Assembly: GCA_024402595.1 (NCBI GenBank)
Contig: JAKSTL010000021.1
Location: 1-34,985, forward strand
Source: Treponema sp.
GTDB lineage: Bacteria > Spirochaetota > Spirochaetia > Treponematales > Treponemataceae
Direction of reading: 5' to 3'
Length of the DNA stretch: 34,985 nt
Shown piece by piece: positions 13,006 through 22,295 of this stretch. The notes beneath the pieces were generated by a model, which was given only the letters and a program-made list of their open reading frames with translations, did no database searches and was not told where the DNA came from. Numbering within the stretch: position 1 is the first letter of the stretch; each line of letters starts with the position of its first letter. The translations under genes were made by a program, and so were the position numbers.

Positions 13006-13950
13006 ATGGATTTGGAATTTGTTGAAAGAGCTTATGCAAAAGTAAACTTTAATTTAAAGGTTTTGCCGTTGCAGAAATCTCTTAATTCAGGTTCAGGCTG
13101 CGGGAAACAGGAATCTTATCATTCAATCGAAAGTATTTTTCAGACGGTTGATTTGTATGATGAATTGATTGTTTCTAAAATCGATACAAAGGATTCTGAC
13201 GAAAGTTATTGCGAAATCCTTTGCGAACAGATGCAGCTTCCTGAAAAAAATACCTTATCTGTTTCATACAAGGCTTTTTGCGAAGTTGTTGAAAAACAGT
13301 TTGGAACTGCAAAAAAGGTCCACAGTGTTAGGGTTGTACTGAAAAAAGGTATTCCTGCTGGTGGAGGTTTAGGTGGTGGTTCTGCTGATGCCGCAGCTTT
13401 AATAAGAGTTCTTGAAAAAATGAATGAAATATCACTTTCTGACAGTCAGAAGGATTATATAGCTGATAAAACGGGTAGTGATGTTTTTTTCTTTATGCAT
13501 TGCGATTCAGAAGGAAAGGGTGCGGCTCTGATAGCTGGTCGTGGTGAGAAAATTAAAACAATAAAATCTAGGAAAGATTTGTTTTTGTTGTTGGTTTTTC
13601 CAGAAGTTAGGAGTTCAACAAAAGAAGCTTATGCTTTGGTTGATGAATATCTTGCTTCAGAGGAAAATAAAGTAAAATATCCAGATTTTGAAGAGTTGGA
13701 AACGATTTATCGTAAGGCTCCAAGAGAATGGAATTTTTTAAACAGTTTTACTCCAGCTTTGTGCAGCAGAGAGGAGTACAGCAGTATAAAAAGTGCGTTA
13801 AAAAATCTAAGAAAAACGGAAGCCGAATATGTAGAAATGTCAGGTTCGGGTTCGACGGTTTTTGGTGTATTTACTTTTCAGCAACAAGCAATGATTTACA
13901 GTGATTTGCTTGCTGGAACTATTAAATGTGTATTAACACAAACTGTATAG
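13006..13950 (+). CDS. ispE: 4-diphosphocytidyl-2-C-methyl-D-erythritol kinase
   Basis: A GHMP kinase of about 314 residues in the MEP isoprenoid pathway, phosphorylating CDP-ME. The N-terminal RAYAKVNFNLKVLP, the ATP-binding PAGGGLGGGSADAAALI and the C-terminal MSGSGSTVFGVF are diagnostic. The frame stays open upstream to 12907, but those codons lie across the consensus promoter. The ATG at 13006 is chosen because it is the first start downstream of the predicted transcript start; the protein then begins MDLEFVERAYAKVN, as in the family. No SD is present. An insert around residues 25-37 (LNSGSGCGKQESYHS) lengthens the N-terminal loop. spoVG follows after 31 bp. Confidence 0.93.
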   Translation: MDLEFVERAYAKVNFNLKVLPLQKSLNSGSGCGKQESYHSIESIFQTVDLYDELIVSKIDTKDSDESYCEILCEQMQLPEKNTLSVSYKAFCEVVEKQFGTAKKVHSVRVVLKKGIPAGGGLGGGSADAAALIRVLEKMNEISLSDSQKDYIADKTGSDVFFFMHCDSEGKGAALIAGRGEKIKTIKSRKDLFLLLVFPEVRSSTKEAYALVDEYLASEENKVKYPDFEELETIYRKAPREWNFLNSFTPALCSREEYSSIKSALKNLRKTEAEYVEMSGSGSTVFGVFTFQQQAMIYSDLLAGTIKCVLTQTV

Positions 13951-13981
13951 TTTGTGAAAACAACTTTTGGGGGTCTCGCAT

Positions 13982-14260
13982 ATGCAGATTACTGAACTTA
14001 GAATTAGAAAAGTAGAAGATGAAGGCAAGTTACGCGCTTATGTTACAGTAACATTTGACGAATGTTTTGTCGTACATAATGTTAAGATCATTGAAGGAAA
14101 GAGCGGCTTGTTCATTGCAATGCCTAGCAGAAAAACTGCAAATGGCGAATATAAGGATGTAGCACATCCAATTAGTCCTGAATTCAGGGCAGAACTGCAG
14201 GATAAAATTCTTGCAGAATATGAAGCTGGTCATGTGGAAGTTGGTGGAGACGCTGACTAA
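13982..14260 (+). CDS. spoVG: SpoVG-family RNA/DNA-binding regulator
   Basis: A small nucleic-acid-binding protein of 92 residues. The family core is clear: [45 protein letters not shown] and the C-terminal [15 protein letters not shown]. In spirochaetes such as Borrelia, SpoVG binds DNA and RNA and acts as a global regulator; it is not limited to spore formers. The ATG at 13982 is chosen over a TTG at 13967 because the GGGGG SD (13969-13973) sits between them. A tRNA gene starts 12 bp after the stop in the same transcript. Confidence 0.95.
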   Translation: MQITELRIRKVEDEGKLRAYVTVTFDECFVVHNVKIIEGKSGLFIAMPSRKTANGEYKDVAHPISPEFRAELQDKILAEYEAGHVEVGGDAD

Positions 14261-14272
14261 TACATAAAATTT

Positions 14273-14343
14273 TCTCCGCTGGTGTAAAGGTAGCACACGA
14301 GCTTTTGGTGCTCAGGGTCCGGGTTCGATTCCTGGGTGGAGAA
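14273..14343 (+). tRNA. tRNA-Gln (anticodon UUG)
   Basis: A 71-nt cloverleaf. The acceptor TCTCCGC (14273-14279) pairs with GTGGAGA (14336-14342), with discriminator A at 14343. The D arm has 3-bp GTG/CAC pairing and AAAGGTAG in the loop, the compact form typical of tRNA-Gln. The anticodon stem CGAGC/GCTCA (one C-A mismatch) encloses loop TTTTGGT with anticodon TTG, and the T arm is CCGGG-TTCGATT-CCTGG. CCA is not encoded. It lies 12 bp after spoVG and upstream of rplY on the same strand, so it is probably cut from a mixed transcript. Confidence 0.93.
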
Positions 14344-14419
14344 CAAACTTTTTTGTACTTTGTTAAAGTATCAAATTAGTTTGAGATGAACTAATACTAA
14401 GGATATAAGGAGCTTTAGG

Positions 14420-14974
14420 ATGGAAAAGCAGGTTATCAATGCTAAAATTCGTACAACAACTGGTAAAACAGCTGCTAAAAAACTTCGTGAAGTAGGTAGT
14501 ATCCCTGCTGTTATGTATAACAGAAAAGGCGAATCTACTATGCTCGAAATTAACGAAGTTGAATTCAACAAAGTTTGGAGAACAATTACTCCAACAACTT
14601 CAATCAAACTCGTAGTAGATGGAAAAGAAATGCTCGCATTAATTAAAGATGCAGAGTATAACATCAGAACTGACAAAGTTCTTCATGCAGATTTCTTTGT
14701 GCCTGATGCTGATCAGAAATTGGTTGCAAAAATTAAGGTTCACTTCAAAGGAACACCAGCTGGTGTTTTGAAAGGTGGTTTCAAGAAAGAACGCAATAAT
14801 CAGATTAAAGTAAAAGCTGTTATTACAGATTTACCAGAAACAATTACTGCTGATATTTCTAAAATCAATGTAAGTGAAGCTCTTCGTGTTAAAGATTTGG
14901 AAATTGGTGATAAGGTTGAAGTTCTTACAGACGCAAACCTTCCACTTGTAACAGTTTCACCTGCTCGTGGCTAA
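14420..14974 (+). CDS. rplY: 50S ribosomal protein L25/CTC (general stress form)
   Basis: A 184-residue two-domain L25. The N-terminal L25 domain that binds 5S rRNA begins EKQVINAKIRTTTGKTAAKK and includes GSIPAVMYN. The C-terminal TL5/CTC beta domain (from about residue 95) ends VTVSPARG. SD AAGGAG lies 7 nt before the ATG. The leader after the tRNA holds two small hairpins (14356-14370 and 14376-14394), possibly processing or attenuation sites. The pth gene that often follows rplY is absent; a terminator follows instead. Confidence 0.95.
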   Translation: MEKQVINAKIRTTTGKTAAKKLREVGSIPAVMYNRKGESTMLEINEVEFNKVWRTITPTTSIKLVVDGKEMLALIKDAEYNIRTDKVLHADFFVPDADQKLVAKIKVHFKGTPAGVLKGGFKKERNNQIKVKAVITDLPETITADISKINVSEALRVKDLEIGDKVEVLTDANLPLVTVSPARG

Positions 14975-15006
14975 TTTTCAGCAAGTCTGATAAAAGCAAA
15001 TTACAG

Positions 15007-15039
15007 GAGACGTCATTCTTTTGGCGTCTCTTTTTTTTT
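15007..15039 (+). terminator. Intrinsic terminator after rplY
   Basis: GAGACGTC (15007-15014) pairs with GGCGTCTC (15023-15030), one G-T wobble and an 8-base loop, and leads into nine T residues (15031-15039). Confidence 0.9.
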
Positions 15040-15063
15040 AATAAAGCACGGATAGGTTAAAAA

Positions 15064-15094
15064 TTACTCAAATCTTTCCGTACTCATCTATAAT
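15064..15094 (+). promoter_or_regulatory. Candidate promoter of the tilS-TPR-htrA-lepA unit
   Basis: A perfect -10 TATAAT (15089-15094) lies about 29 bp before the tilS ATG. The -35 is poor: TTACTC (15064-15069) at 19 bp is the best match. Confidence 0.35.
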
Positions 15095-15123
15095 AAATAT
15101 AAGTTTAAAGTTAGATTAAGTTT

Positions 15124-16575
15124 ATGAATAAAAATCCTTCACAATCTTTTGAATGCAAAGTAAAAGATGGATTAGCCTTATGTGGATGCCATATCGATAA
15201 AACTTCCAGTACAAAAAAAATTGGAATCGCCGTTTCCGGTGGAGCAGATTCTATTTCTCTTCTTTTTTCTTTGTCTAGTCTTTTAAAAGATACTGAATGG
15301 ACTCTTTATGTTATTTCTGTAAATCATAATATTCGGCCAGAAAATGAAACTTATGGAGATGTACTTTTTGTACAGGATTTTTGTACCAGATTGCAGAAAG
15401 AAGGCGTTTCAATACATTTTCATTGTGCAGAAATTAAGCGGGGCGCCATAGAAGATTATGCTGTAGAAAATAAATGCGGAATTGAAGCAGCGGCCAGACA
15501 TTTCAGGTATAAAAGTTTTGAAGATTTTATCAAAAATAATCAGTTGGATTTTCTGTGCCTTGCTCATAATAAAGACGATCAATTAGAAACTGTTTTAATG
15601 CGTTTTTTACAATCTTCATCTTCTGGAAACCGAAAAGGGATTCTTCGGAAAAGGGGAAAATATATTCGACCTTTGTTAGATATTTCAAGAGCAGAAATTG
15701 AAGAATATTTATTAAATCATAATTTATCTTGGCGAACGGACAGTACCAATCTGGATGATGTTTACTTCCGCAACAAACTTCGCCTAAAACTGATTCCCTT
15801 TTTAAACGAAAATTTTAAAGACTGGCAAAGCGGCGTTTTAAATGGCTATGAAAAATCTGTTGTTGAAGATGATTTTATTAATTCCTTTGCAGAAAAAATA
15901 GAATATGATGTTTCTTTTGATGAAAACAATAAAAAAATAGTCTCGTTAAAGGATAATCAGTTTTTTTGTGCTCATAAAGCTATTCAGCTAAGAATCTTGT
16001 TTAATATGGTAAAGGAAATTGGCGCGGAAAATAGAATACCTTATGTCTTTTTGCAGGATGTATTAAAATCTCTTTCAGTAGTTCAAAACTCCAATAGAAC
16101 TATTCAAAAATCTTTTTCAAACATAGAAATTATTCTTAAAAAAAATAATGTTTTGATTAAAAATAGAGTAAAAAAGCATACGGATACTCTTTTTTTTGAT
16201 ATAATAGAAGAAACTGGTGAATATGATTATTTTTTCGGAAAAATATCAGTTAGAAAAAATCAGAATATAAATCAGGACAATAATCAGAGATTGGACGCTG
16301 GTTGTAAAGTCTTTTGGAATGATGATTATACCTGCAATCTAGAGCTTCCTTTTTGTGTTAGAAGTTATCAACCTTTTGATGTAATAGAAACTGCAGATGG
16401 CGGATATAAAAAAATTGCAGATGTTTATAACGACTGGCAGATTCCTGTTGAAGATAGATGGAAAATACCTGTTCTTCAAACTTTTTATGGTAGTGAGCAG
16501 AAAATAACAGGTATTTTAGGTAAAACTTTTGGTTATAAAAATTGGATTATAAAAAATCGGCGGATAAGTGAATGA
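15124..16575 (+). CDS. tilS: tRNA(Ile)-lysidine synthase TilS
   Basis: A 483-residue N-type ATP pyrophosphatase that converts C34 of tRNA-Ile(CAU) to lysidine so that AUA is read correctly. Signatures: PP-loop SGGADS (38-43), VNHNIRPE, GIEAAARHFRYKSF, LAHNKDDQLETVLMRF and DVYFRNKLRLKLIP, then a C-terminal tRNA-binding part ending GKTFGYKNWIIK. Length is typical for the long, C-terminally extended form. The gene overlaps the next ORF by the ATGA motif (4 bp), indicating coupling. The start has only a weak SD. Confidence 0.93.
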   Translation: MNKNPSQSFECKVKDGLALCGCHIDKTSSTKKIGIAVSGGADSISLLFSLSSLLKDTEWTLYVISVNHNIRPENETYGDVLFVQDFCTRLQKEGVSIHFHCAEIKRGAIEDYAVENKCGIEAAARHFRYKSFEDFIKNNQLDFLCLAHNKDDQLETVLMRFLQSSSSGNRKGILRKRGKYIRPLLDISRAEIEEYLLNHNLSWRTDSTNLDDVYFRNKLRLKLIPFLNENFKDWQSGVLNGYEKSVVEDDFINSFAEKIEYDVSFDENNKKIVSLKDNQFFCAHKAIQLRILFNMVKEIGAENRIPYVFLQDVLKSLSVVQNSNRTIQKSFSNIEIILKKNNVLIKNRVKKHTDTLFFDIIEETGEYDYFFGKISVRKNQNINQDNNQRLDAGCKVFWNDDYTCNLELPFCVRSYQPFDVIETADGGYKKIADVYNDWQIPVEDRWKIPVLQTFYGSEQKITGILGKTFGYKNWIIKNRRISE

Positions 16576-18773
16576 AAACAAAAGCTTTTGTAATAATTTT
16601 TTTACTGATTACTAATGTTACATATATTTTTGGACAAAGTGCAACAAAAAATGCCAACACAAAAACCGCTGAGCGCTGTCTAAAATTGGCAGAAAACTTT
16701 ATGTTCAGCAATGAATGGGAAAAAGCCTTAAAACAATCTGATTTCGGTTTAACTTATGATGACACTATTTCGGATCTTCATTATATTAAGGCGGCTTCTA
16801 GTTTAAAATTAGGCGCAACAAGAGCAGAAGTTCTGACCTCTGTTCAAAGAGCTTTTTTTGAGGATAACTGGTTAAATTACAATAAAAATGGAGCCAGAAC
16901 CTTGTATGCCAATCTTTTATCTGAACTTGGACAATATAATGAATCTCTTGAGCTTTTGGATACAGCTCCTGTAGTTTTTTCGGCAGATGCTGAGTTTATT
17001 CGAATAAAAAATTATTACAGAATTGGAACTTCCCCATCAATTCAGCAGGCTAGAGCAAAAATCAATGTGGCAAGAAAGATTTATGAAAATGATATTCGTT
17101 TTCCGCAAATCTTTTTTCTATTTGAAATGCTTTTTATGAATTATTCTGAACGATATGGAGCCCCTTATGAGATTCCCGAAACTGTAAAGGTCATTGCTCA
17201 AGATTACATTAAAAATCTTCCGTTCTATGAACCAAAATACAAATCTGCCAGTGAAATTGGTTATAAAATGGAGCGAGAAATAAAAAGTGAAATCGCTAAT
17301 GATTATGATTTATTGGATTCGCTGGATTTAATAGAATTGGAAATAATTGCTTTGCTTTTTTCTTCTGGGGAGGAGCAGCAAAGATTGTTAAAAGCAGTGG
17401 GAGAAATAAATCATAACAGTCCTTTATTTGCTTATGTGGGGTTAAAAGCTGGCATTCTGTCGGAAGAAGAAGCATATAATCTGTTTTTTGAAGCTTCACA
17501 GAATGTTTATTTTTTGAACATTTTGGAAAGTTTTTCAACTTTATTAACCGATTCATCTTTGCGTAATGATTTTTATAATCAGCTAAATAGTTTTGATGGA
17601 ACTTTAATTATTGATGAAAATATTGATTTGCGAAATGAGCTTTCCATAAAATATAATCGTGGGCGTCCAGAATATATTTATTTTGACAAAAATAATGATC
17701 AGATTGTGGATATTTATGCTGTTTGCGATTTTGGAGTGCCAACAGAACTGGTGTTCTATGACGATGTGGCAAAATTAAATTACAAACAATATCCTTTTGT
17801 AGAAAAAATCAATTTTGTAAAGAATGATGTAACTTATGGTTTCTTTGACAGGGATTTTTCTTTTGAACCTTTTGAAATAATTACCGACAGATTCTTTTTG
17901 AATTATTCCAACTGCAATTTTTTTATTCCATATATTCAAAATGATGTTCTTATACCCGAAGATTCTTATCTGGCAAAAAAAGCTTCTACAATAGAAATTA
18001 CTACAAAAGAAAGATCTAATTCAAAGGTCGTGTATACAGTTTATGAAGGAAAACCTGTGTTTGCAGATTTTTCTAATAACAGCAAAAAGTTTGCCTATTC
18101 AACTATTGAAACGGGAGTTCCTTTTGTCCGTTATGTTGATTATGATGAGGATGGCTTTTTTGAAACAGCAGAGACTTTTGATTTTGCAAATGAAATCATT
18201 TTGGATAATACAAATTATGTCAGCAAAATATTTGGCGAAAATAGTTTTTCTAAGCAGCTTTATTTGAAGAAAATTGAAATTGATAGAAATCAAAATACTA
18301 TTTCTGAGTTTATGGAAGAATATTTAAGCGATAACGGAAAAGTATCCAGTTGGGATAATGATGAAGATAGCTTTTTTGAAACAATTTATATTCGTTATCC
18401 AGATAATCAGGAAGAAGATTTTGTAAAAGAAGATACCATTTTTTATGATGATTATGGAAACAAAAAAATTGTAATTCATTCTGAAAATAATGAGCCTAAA
18501 ACTTTGGAACTTTCCAGTTTTTATAAAAATGGCTCAGGTGAAGAACATTCAATCAATTATGAGATTATACCTGGAACAAAAGATAATTATTATTGGCTCA
18601 ACGAAGAAGGCGGTGAATTGCTGGAGCAGAAGATTGCGGCTAGTCTTTCTTCAAATCCTCAAAATGGTGCAGTACAGATTGTGTCATTAACAGAAAATAT
18701 TCGCTGTTCTGTGATAAAAATTGATAAAAATATCTTTTGTAATTTAATTTCTGATTTTGATGTAACGGAATAG
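16572..18773 (+). CDS. Secreted TPR-like protein with four calcium-loop-like motifs, function unknown
   Basis: I do not recognise a named family. The 733-residue protein opens with a signal peptide (MKTKAFVIIFLLITNVTYIFGQS, cleavage likely near residue 22). Residues 30-150 form alpha-helical TPR-like repeats (for example WEKALKQSDFGLTYDDTISD and YNESLELLD). The C-terminal half is beta-rich and aromatic. It holds four acidic loops of D-x-[DN]-x-[DN]-x-x-x-[DE] type: DKNNDQIVD (372), DYDEDGFFE (523), DRNQNTISE (571) and DNDEDSFFE (595), which resemble EF-hand or dockerin calcium loops. It is translationally coupled to tilS and upstream of an HtrA-like lipoprotein, suggesting a periplasmic or outer-membrane-associated job. 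TPR-carrying secreted proteins are common in treponemes. Confidence 0.6.
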   Translation: MKTKAFVIIFLLITNVTYIFGQSATKNANTKTAERCLKLAENFMFSNEWEKALKQSDFGLTYDDTISDLHYIKAASSLKLGATRAEVLTSVQRAFFEDNWLNYNKNGARTLYANLLSELGQYNESLELLDTAPVVFSADAEFIRIKNYYRIGTSPSIQQARAKINVARKIYENDIRFPQIFFLFEMLFMNYSERYGAPYEIPETVKVIAQDYIKNLPFYEPKYKSASEIGYKMEREIKSEIANDYDLLDSLDLIELEIIALLFSSGEEQQRLLKAVGEINHNSPLFAYVGLKAGILSEEEAYNLFFEASQNVYFLNILESFSTLLTDSSLRNDFYNQLNSFDGTLIIDENIDLRNELSIKYNRGRPEYIYFDKNNDQIVDIYAVCDFGVPTELVFYDDVAKLNYKQYPFVEKINFVKNDVTYGFFDRDFSFEPFEIITDRFFLNYSNCNFFIPYIQNDVLIPEDSYLAKKASTIEITTKERSNSKVVYTVYEGKPVFADFSNNSKKFAYSTIETGVPFVRYVDYDEDGFFETAETFDFANEIILDNTNYVSKIFGENSFSKQLYLKKIEIDRNQNTISEFMEEYLSDNGKVSSWDNDEDSFFETIYIRYPDNQEEDFVKEDTIFYDDYGNKKIVIHSENNEPKTLELSSFYKNGSGEEHSINYEIIPGTKDNYYWLNEEGGELLEQKIAASLSSNPQNGAVQIVSLTENIRCSVIKIDKNIFCNLISDFDVTE

Positions 18774-18806
18774 CATAATCAGTTTTTTATTTTTAAAGGA
18801 AAAACA

Positions 18807-20453
18807 ATGAAAATTAAGGGAATATTTATAGAATGCATTGTACTGTTATTTTTGGTAAGTTGTACAACATTAAAACAACCTAAGAATGTAACAGTACCGC
18901 TAGATTATACTGATGATGATATAGTTCAGAATGAGATTTCCATTATAAAAGAGTTACTGCAAAAAGATCCTGTAAAAGCATTGTGGCGTTCTAATTTTAT
19001 TTCTATAAATTATCGTGAAGAAATGATAAAAACTTGTAGCGATTATATTTTAGAAAAAATGCAGGAAGCTTATGATAATAAAGATTATTTTGAGGCATTG
19101 AAATATAAAAGAGCCTTAATTGCTGCAGGACAAGACGAATTGGTTAATTCTTACGAGGATTTATCTGATTCTATGATTACCGTTAATGTTCCAGGCTTAC
19201 TTCCAACTTCTTTTGAAAAGAATCTTGAAGAGGGAGATTATCTACCAAAAAATATTGCAAATTGTGTTGATGGTACTTGTACAATCTGGGTGGATAAAGG
19301 GCTAAGAGTAGAAAATGGCTCTGGTTATGCTGATATTGTAATAGGTTCGGGATTTTTTATAGATAAACGTGGATATTTAATTACCAATCATCATGTTATT
19401 AGTGATATGGTTGATTCAAAATATGAAGGTTATTCTCGTTTATATATTAAACTTCCTTCCGATATGGATACAAAAATCCCTGCAAAAGTTATTGGTTATG
19501 ATCCTATAATTGATTTGGCTTTATTAAAGGTTGAAATTACTCCTGATTTTGTTTTTTCTCTTGGTTCCAGTTTAGATTTAACTATAGGTGATAAAGTTTC
19601 TGCCATTGGAACACCTATTGGTTTGGAAGGAACACTTACTTCGGGAATTGTTTCTAATATAAACAGAAAGCTAACAACTATGGGTTCTGTTTTTCAACTG
19701 GATGCCGCTGTTAATTCTGGAAACTCTGGTGGTCCATTGATTGATGAAAATTTTAAAGTTCAGGCTGTAGTTTTTGCTGGAATGCTTCAATTTCAAGGGT
19801 TAAATTTTGCCATACCAGTGGAATATTTAAAACAAGAATTGCCTCTGCTATATAAAGGCGGAGAATATATGCACTCCTGGATTTGCGCTTATGGTCACAC
19901 TAAACGCATTCAAAATAAAAAAGTTGGACTTGAAATACAATATGTAATGCCTGGTGGTTCTGCCGCTTTTTCTGGGCTTCAAGTTGGGGATGTAATTACA
20001 GAAGTAAATGGTTGTCCAATTTTAACAATAGATGATTTTCAATTTGAAATGCTAAAATATGAAGCGGGTAGTGTAGTTTCGTGCAAGTATTTAACTCCAT
20101 TTAATGAAGAAAAAACAGTTCCTTTGTATCTTGAAAAGAGGCCGACATCTCCTTTGGTTGAAATATATAAAAGTGATTTGGTTACAGATTCTTTTGTTCC
20201 AATTTTTGGAATGAAGTTAGTTCGTTCATCGACAATAAACAGGAAATCCTATAAAATAGTATCTGTTATAAAAGGTTCTTCTGCAGATGAAATGGGCTTT
20301 TCTGAAAATGATCCTGTAACAATTCAGGATGTTAAATTTGATAATGAACACAATTATTTTTTTGCTCAACTTTATGTTCAAAGGCGTAAACGCGGGTTTC
20401 TTGATATTGTAATGACTTTAGCATCTGCTTATGACAGTCCTTTTTATTTTTGA
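18807..20453 (+). CDS. HtrA/DegP-like trypsin-family serine protease, lipoprotein
   Basis: A 548-residue S1C-type protease predicted as a lipoprotein: hydrophobic stretch 6-18, then lipobox LVSC with Cys19. Residues 30-150 form a lineage-specific helical N-terminal domain. The protease domain has GSGFFIDKRGYLITNHHVI (catalytic His196), DPIIDLALLKV (Asp236) and AAVNSGNSGGPLID (Ser307), so the triad is intact. A PDZ domain follows (GLEIQYVMPGGSAAFSGLQV, about 373-440), then a degenerate second PDZ (FGMKLVRSST to VTIQDV, about 467-510). It likely degrades misfolded periplasmic proteins. SD AAGGAAA precedes the ATG. It lies between the secreted TPR protein and lepA. Confidence 0.88.
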   Translation: MKIKGIFIECIVLLFLVSCTTLKQPKNVTVPLDYTDDDIVQNEISIIKELLQKDPVKALWRSNFISINYREEMIKTCSDYILEKMQEAYDNKDYFEALKYKRALIAAGQDELVNSYEDLSDSMITVNVPGLLPTSFEKNLEEGDYLPKNIANCVDGTCTIWVDKGLRVENGSGYADIVIGSGFFIDKRGYLITNHHVISDMVDSKYEGYSRLYIKLPSDMDTKIPAKVIGYDPIIDLALLKVEITPDFVFSLGSSLDLTIGDKVSAIGTPIGLEGTLTSGIVSNINRKLTTMGSVFQLDAAVNSGNSGGPLIDENFKVQAVVFAGMLQFQGLNFAIPVEYLKQELPLLYKGGEYMHSWICAYGHTKRIQNKKVGLEIQYVMPGGSAAFSGLQVGDVITEVNGCPILTIDDFQFEMLKYEAGSVVSCKYLTPFNEEKTVPLYLEKRPTSPLVEIYKSDLVTDSFVPIFGMKLVRSSTINRKSYKIVSVIKGSSADEMGFSENDPVTIQDVKFDNEHNYFFAQLYVQRRKRGFLDIVMTLASAYDSPFYF

Positions 20454-20482
20454 GTTTTTCTAAGTAGGTTTGTACGAAAGAA

Positions 20483-22276
20483 ATGAAATATAAGCGTAAT
20501 TTTTGTATTGTAGCCCATATTGATCACGGAAAATCTACATTATCCGACCGATTGATTCAAAAAGCCCAGATTATTGATGACCGAAAAATGGTTAATCAGA
20601 TTCTTGATAATATGGATATTGAACGAGAAAGAGGAATTACCATTAAAAGTCAGGCTGTAACAATTCCTTATCATGCAAAAGACGGAAATGATTACGAACT
20701 GAACTTTGTTGATACTCCAGGCCATGTAGACTTTTCTTACGAAGTTTCTCGTGCCATTGCTTCTTGTGAAGGAGCTTTGCTTTTAATTGATGCTACACAA
20801 GGGGTTGAAAGTCAGACAGTTTCAAATATGTATATGGCTTTGGAACATGATTTAACTATGGTTCCTGTAATTAACAAAATTGATTTGGCTTCTGCTGATA
20901 TTCCTTCTTGTAAGAGCCAAATTGATAACGAATTAGGTCTTGATTCTGCCGATGCTATGTGTGTTTCTGCAAAAACAGGCGAAGGAATTGATGAACTTAT
21001 GGAAGCAATTGTTACTAAGTTCCCAGCTCCTACAGGAAATCCCGATGGAAAATTAGCCGCTTTAATTTTTGACTGCCACTATGATGTTTACCGAGGTGTT
21101 GTTGTTCATGTTCGTGTTATGGAAGGTCGGCTTAAAACTGGCGATTTAATCAAGATGATGAGTACAGATTGTCAGTATAAGGTTGAACAATGCGGAATCT
21201 TCAAAATAAATTATGAAGAAACTGGGGTTCTGGAAGCAGGCGATGTTGGATATATAATTTCTGGTCTTAAAACCGTAAGTGATGTTAAAGTTGGTGATAC
21301 AATTACATCTGTAGAAAATGGCGTTGAAGAACCTTTGCCTGGATTTAAGGAAGTAAAACCTGTTGTTTATTCTTCAATTTATCCAATGGATTCTAACGAT
21401 TATGAAGAATTAAAAGACAGCATGGAAAAACTTAAGTTAAATGATGCAAGTCTTGTTTATGAAAAAGATAATTCTCTTGCTCTTGGAAATGGTTTTAGAT
21501 GTGGTTTCCTTGGACTTCTTCATCTGGAAATTATTCAGGAACGATTGGAACGAGATTTTGATCAGGCTGTAATTTTTACTGCACCATCTGTTAGGTATCT
21601 TCTTCATTTAACGAATGGTGAGGATATGTATATAGATAATCCTTCGGAATATCCACAAGGAAGAATTAAAACTGCGGAAGAACCTTATATAAAAGCTTCG
21701 ATTATTACACCTGCGGAATATCTGGGATCAATTATGGCTCTTTGTACAGAAAAACGAGGTATGCAGACCAATATGCAATATCTTGATACAAAACGAGTTG
21801 AGCTTTCTTATGAAATGCCTTTGTCTGAAGTTTTATTTGATTTTTACGATAGATTAAAGAGTTACAGTCGTGGTTATGCTTCTTTTGATTATGAAGTAAT
21901 TGGTTATCGAGACACGGAATTGGTAAAAGTAGATATTCTTCTTAATGGAAAAATGGTTGATGCTTTATCTTTACTTACTTTTAAAGACAATGCAGTTGCC
22001 CGTGCCCGTAAAGTTTGTGAACGATTAAAGGATGAAATCTCTCGGCAGCAGTTTAAAATTGCTATTCAAGGCGCAATTGGAAGTCAGGTTATTGCTAGAG
22101 AGACTGTAAATCCTGTTAGAAAGGATGTTCTTGCTAAATGTTACGGTGGTGATATTACACGAAAACGCAAGCTTTTGGAAAAACAGAAGGAAGGTAAAAA
22201 ACGAATGAAAATGGTTGGTGATGTTGAATTACCTCAAAGTGCTTTCCTTGCTGTGCTTAAAGAAAAAGAAGAATAA
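20483..22276 (+). CDS. lepA: Elongation factor 4 (LepA)
   Basis: A 597-residue translational GTPase that acts in ribosome biogenesis and back-translocation. It has G1 AHIDHGKSTL (residues 11-20), the switch RERGITIKSQAVTI, G3 DTPGHVDF (77-84), G4 NKIDLASADIP and SAKTGEGIDELM. The EF4-specific C-terminal domain is present (RKDVLAKCYGGDITRKRKLL and EGKKRMKMVGDVELPQSAFL). Length is exactly typical. It follows the protease after 29 bp and converges on the maf-like gene, with only 19 bp between the two stop codons. Confidence 0.97.
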   Translation: MKYKRNFCIVAHIDHGKSTLSDRLIQKAQIIDDRKMVNQILDNMDIERERGITIKSQAVTIPYHAKDGNDYELNFVDTPGHVDFSYEVSRAIASCEGALLLIDATQGVESQTVSNMYMALEHDLTMVPVINKIDLASADIPSCKSQIDNELGLDSADAMCVSAKTGEGIDELMEAIVTKFPAPTGNPDGKLAALIFDCHYDVYRGVVVHVRVMEGRLKTGDLIKMMSTDCQYKVEQCGIFKINYEETGVLEAGDVGYIISGLKTVSDVKVGDTITSVENGVEEPLPGFKEVKPVVYSSIYPMDSNDYEELKDSMEKLKLNDASLVYEKDNSLALGNGFRCGFLGLLHLEIIQERLERDFDQAVIFTAPSVRYLLHLTNGEDMYIDNPSEYPQGRIKTAEEPYIKASIITPAEYLGSIMALCTEKRGMQTNMQYLDTKRVELSYEMPLSEVLFDFYDRLKSYSRGYASFDYEVIGYRDTELVKVDILLNGKMVDALSLLTFKDNAVARARKVCERLKDEISRQQFKIAIQGAIGSQVIARETVNPVRKDVLAKCYGGDITRKRKLLEKQKEGKKRMKMVGDVELPQSAFLAVLKEKEE

Positions 22277-22295
22277 AATGCATTGACTCTTCAGA

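Noticed and set aside
14030-14296. A minus-strand frame over spoVG and the tRNA
   Set aside because: Antisense to two firm genes, with a cysteine-rich low-complexity product of no known family.
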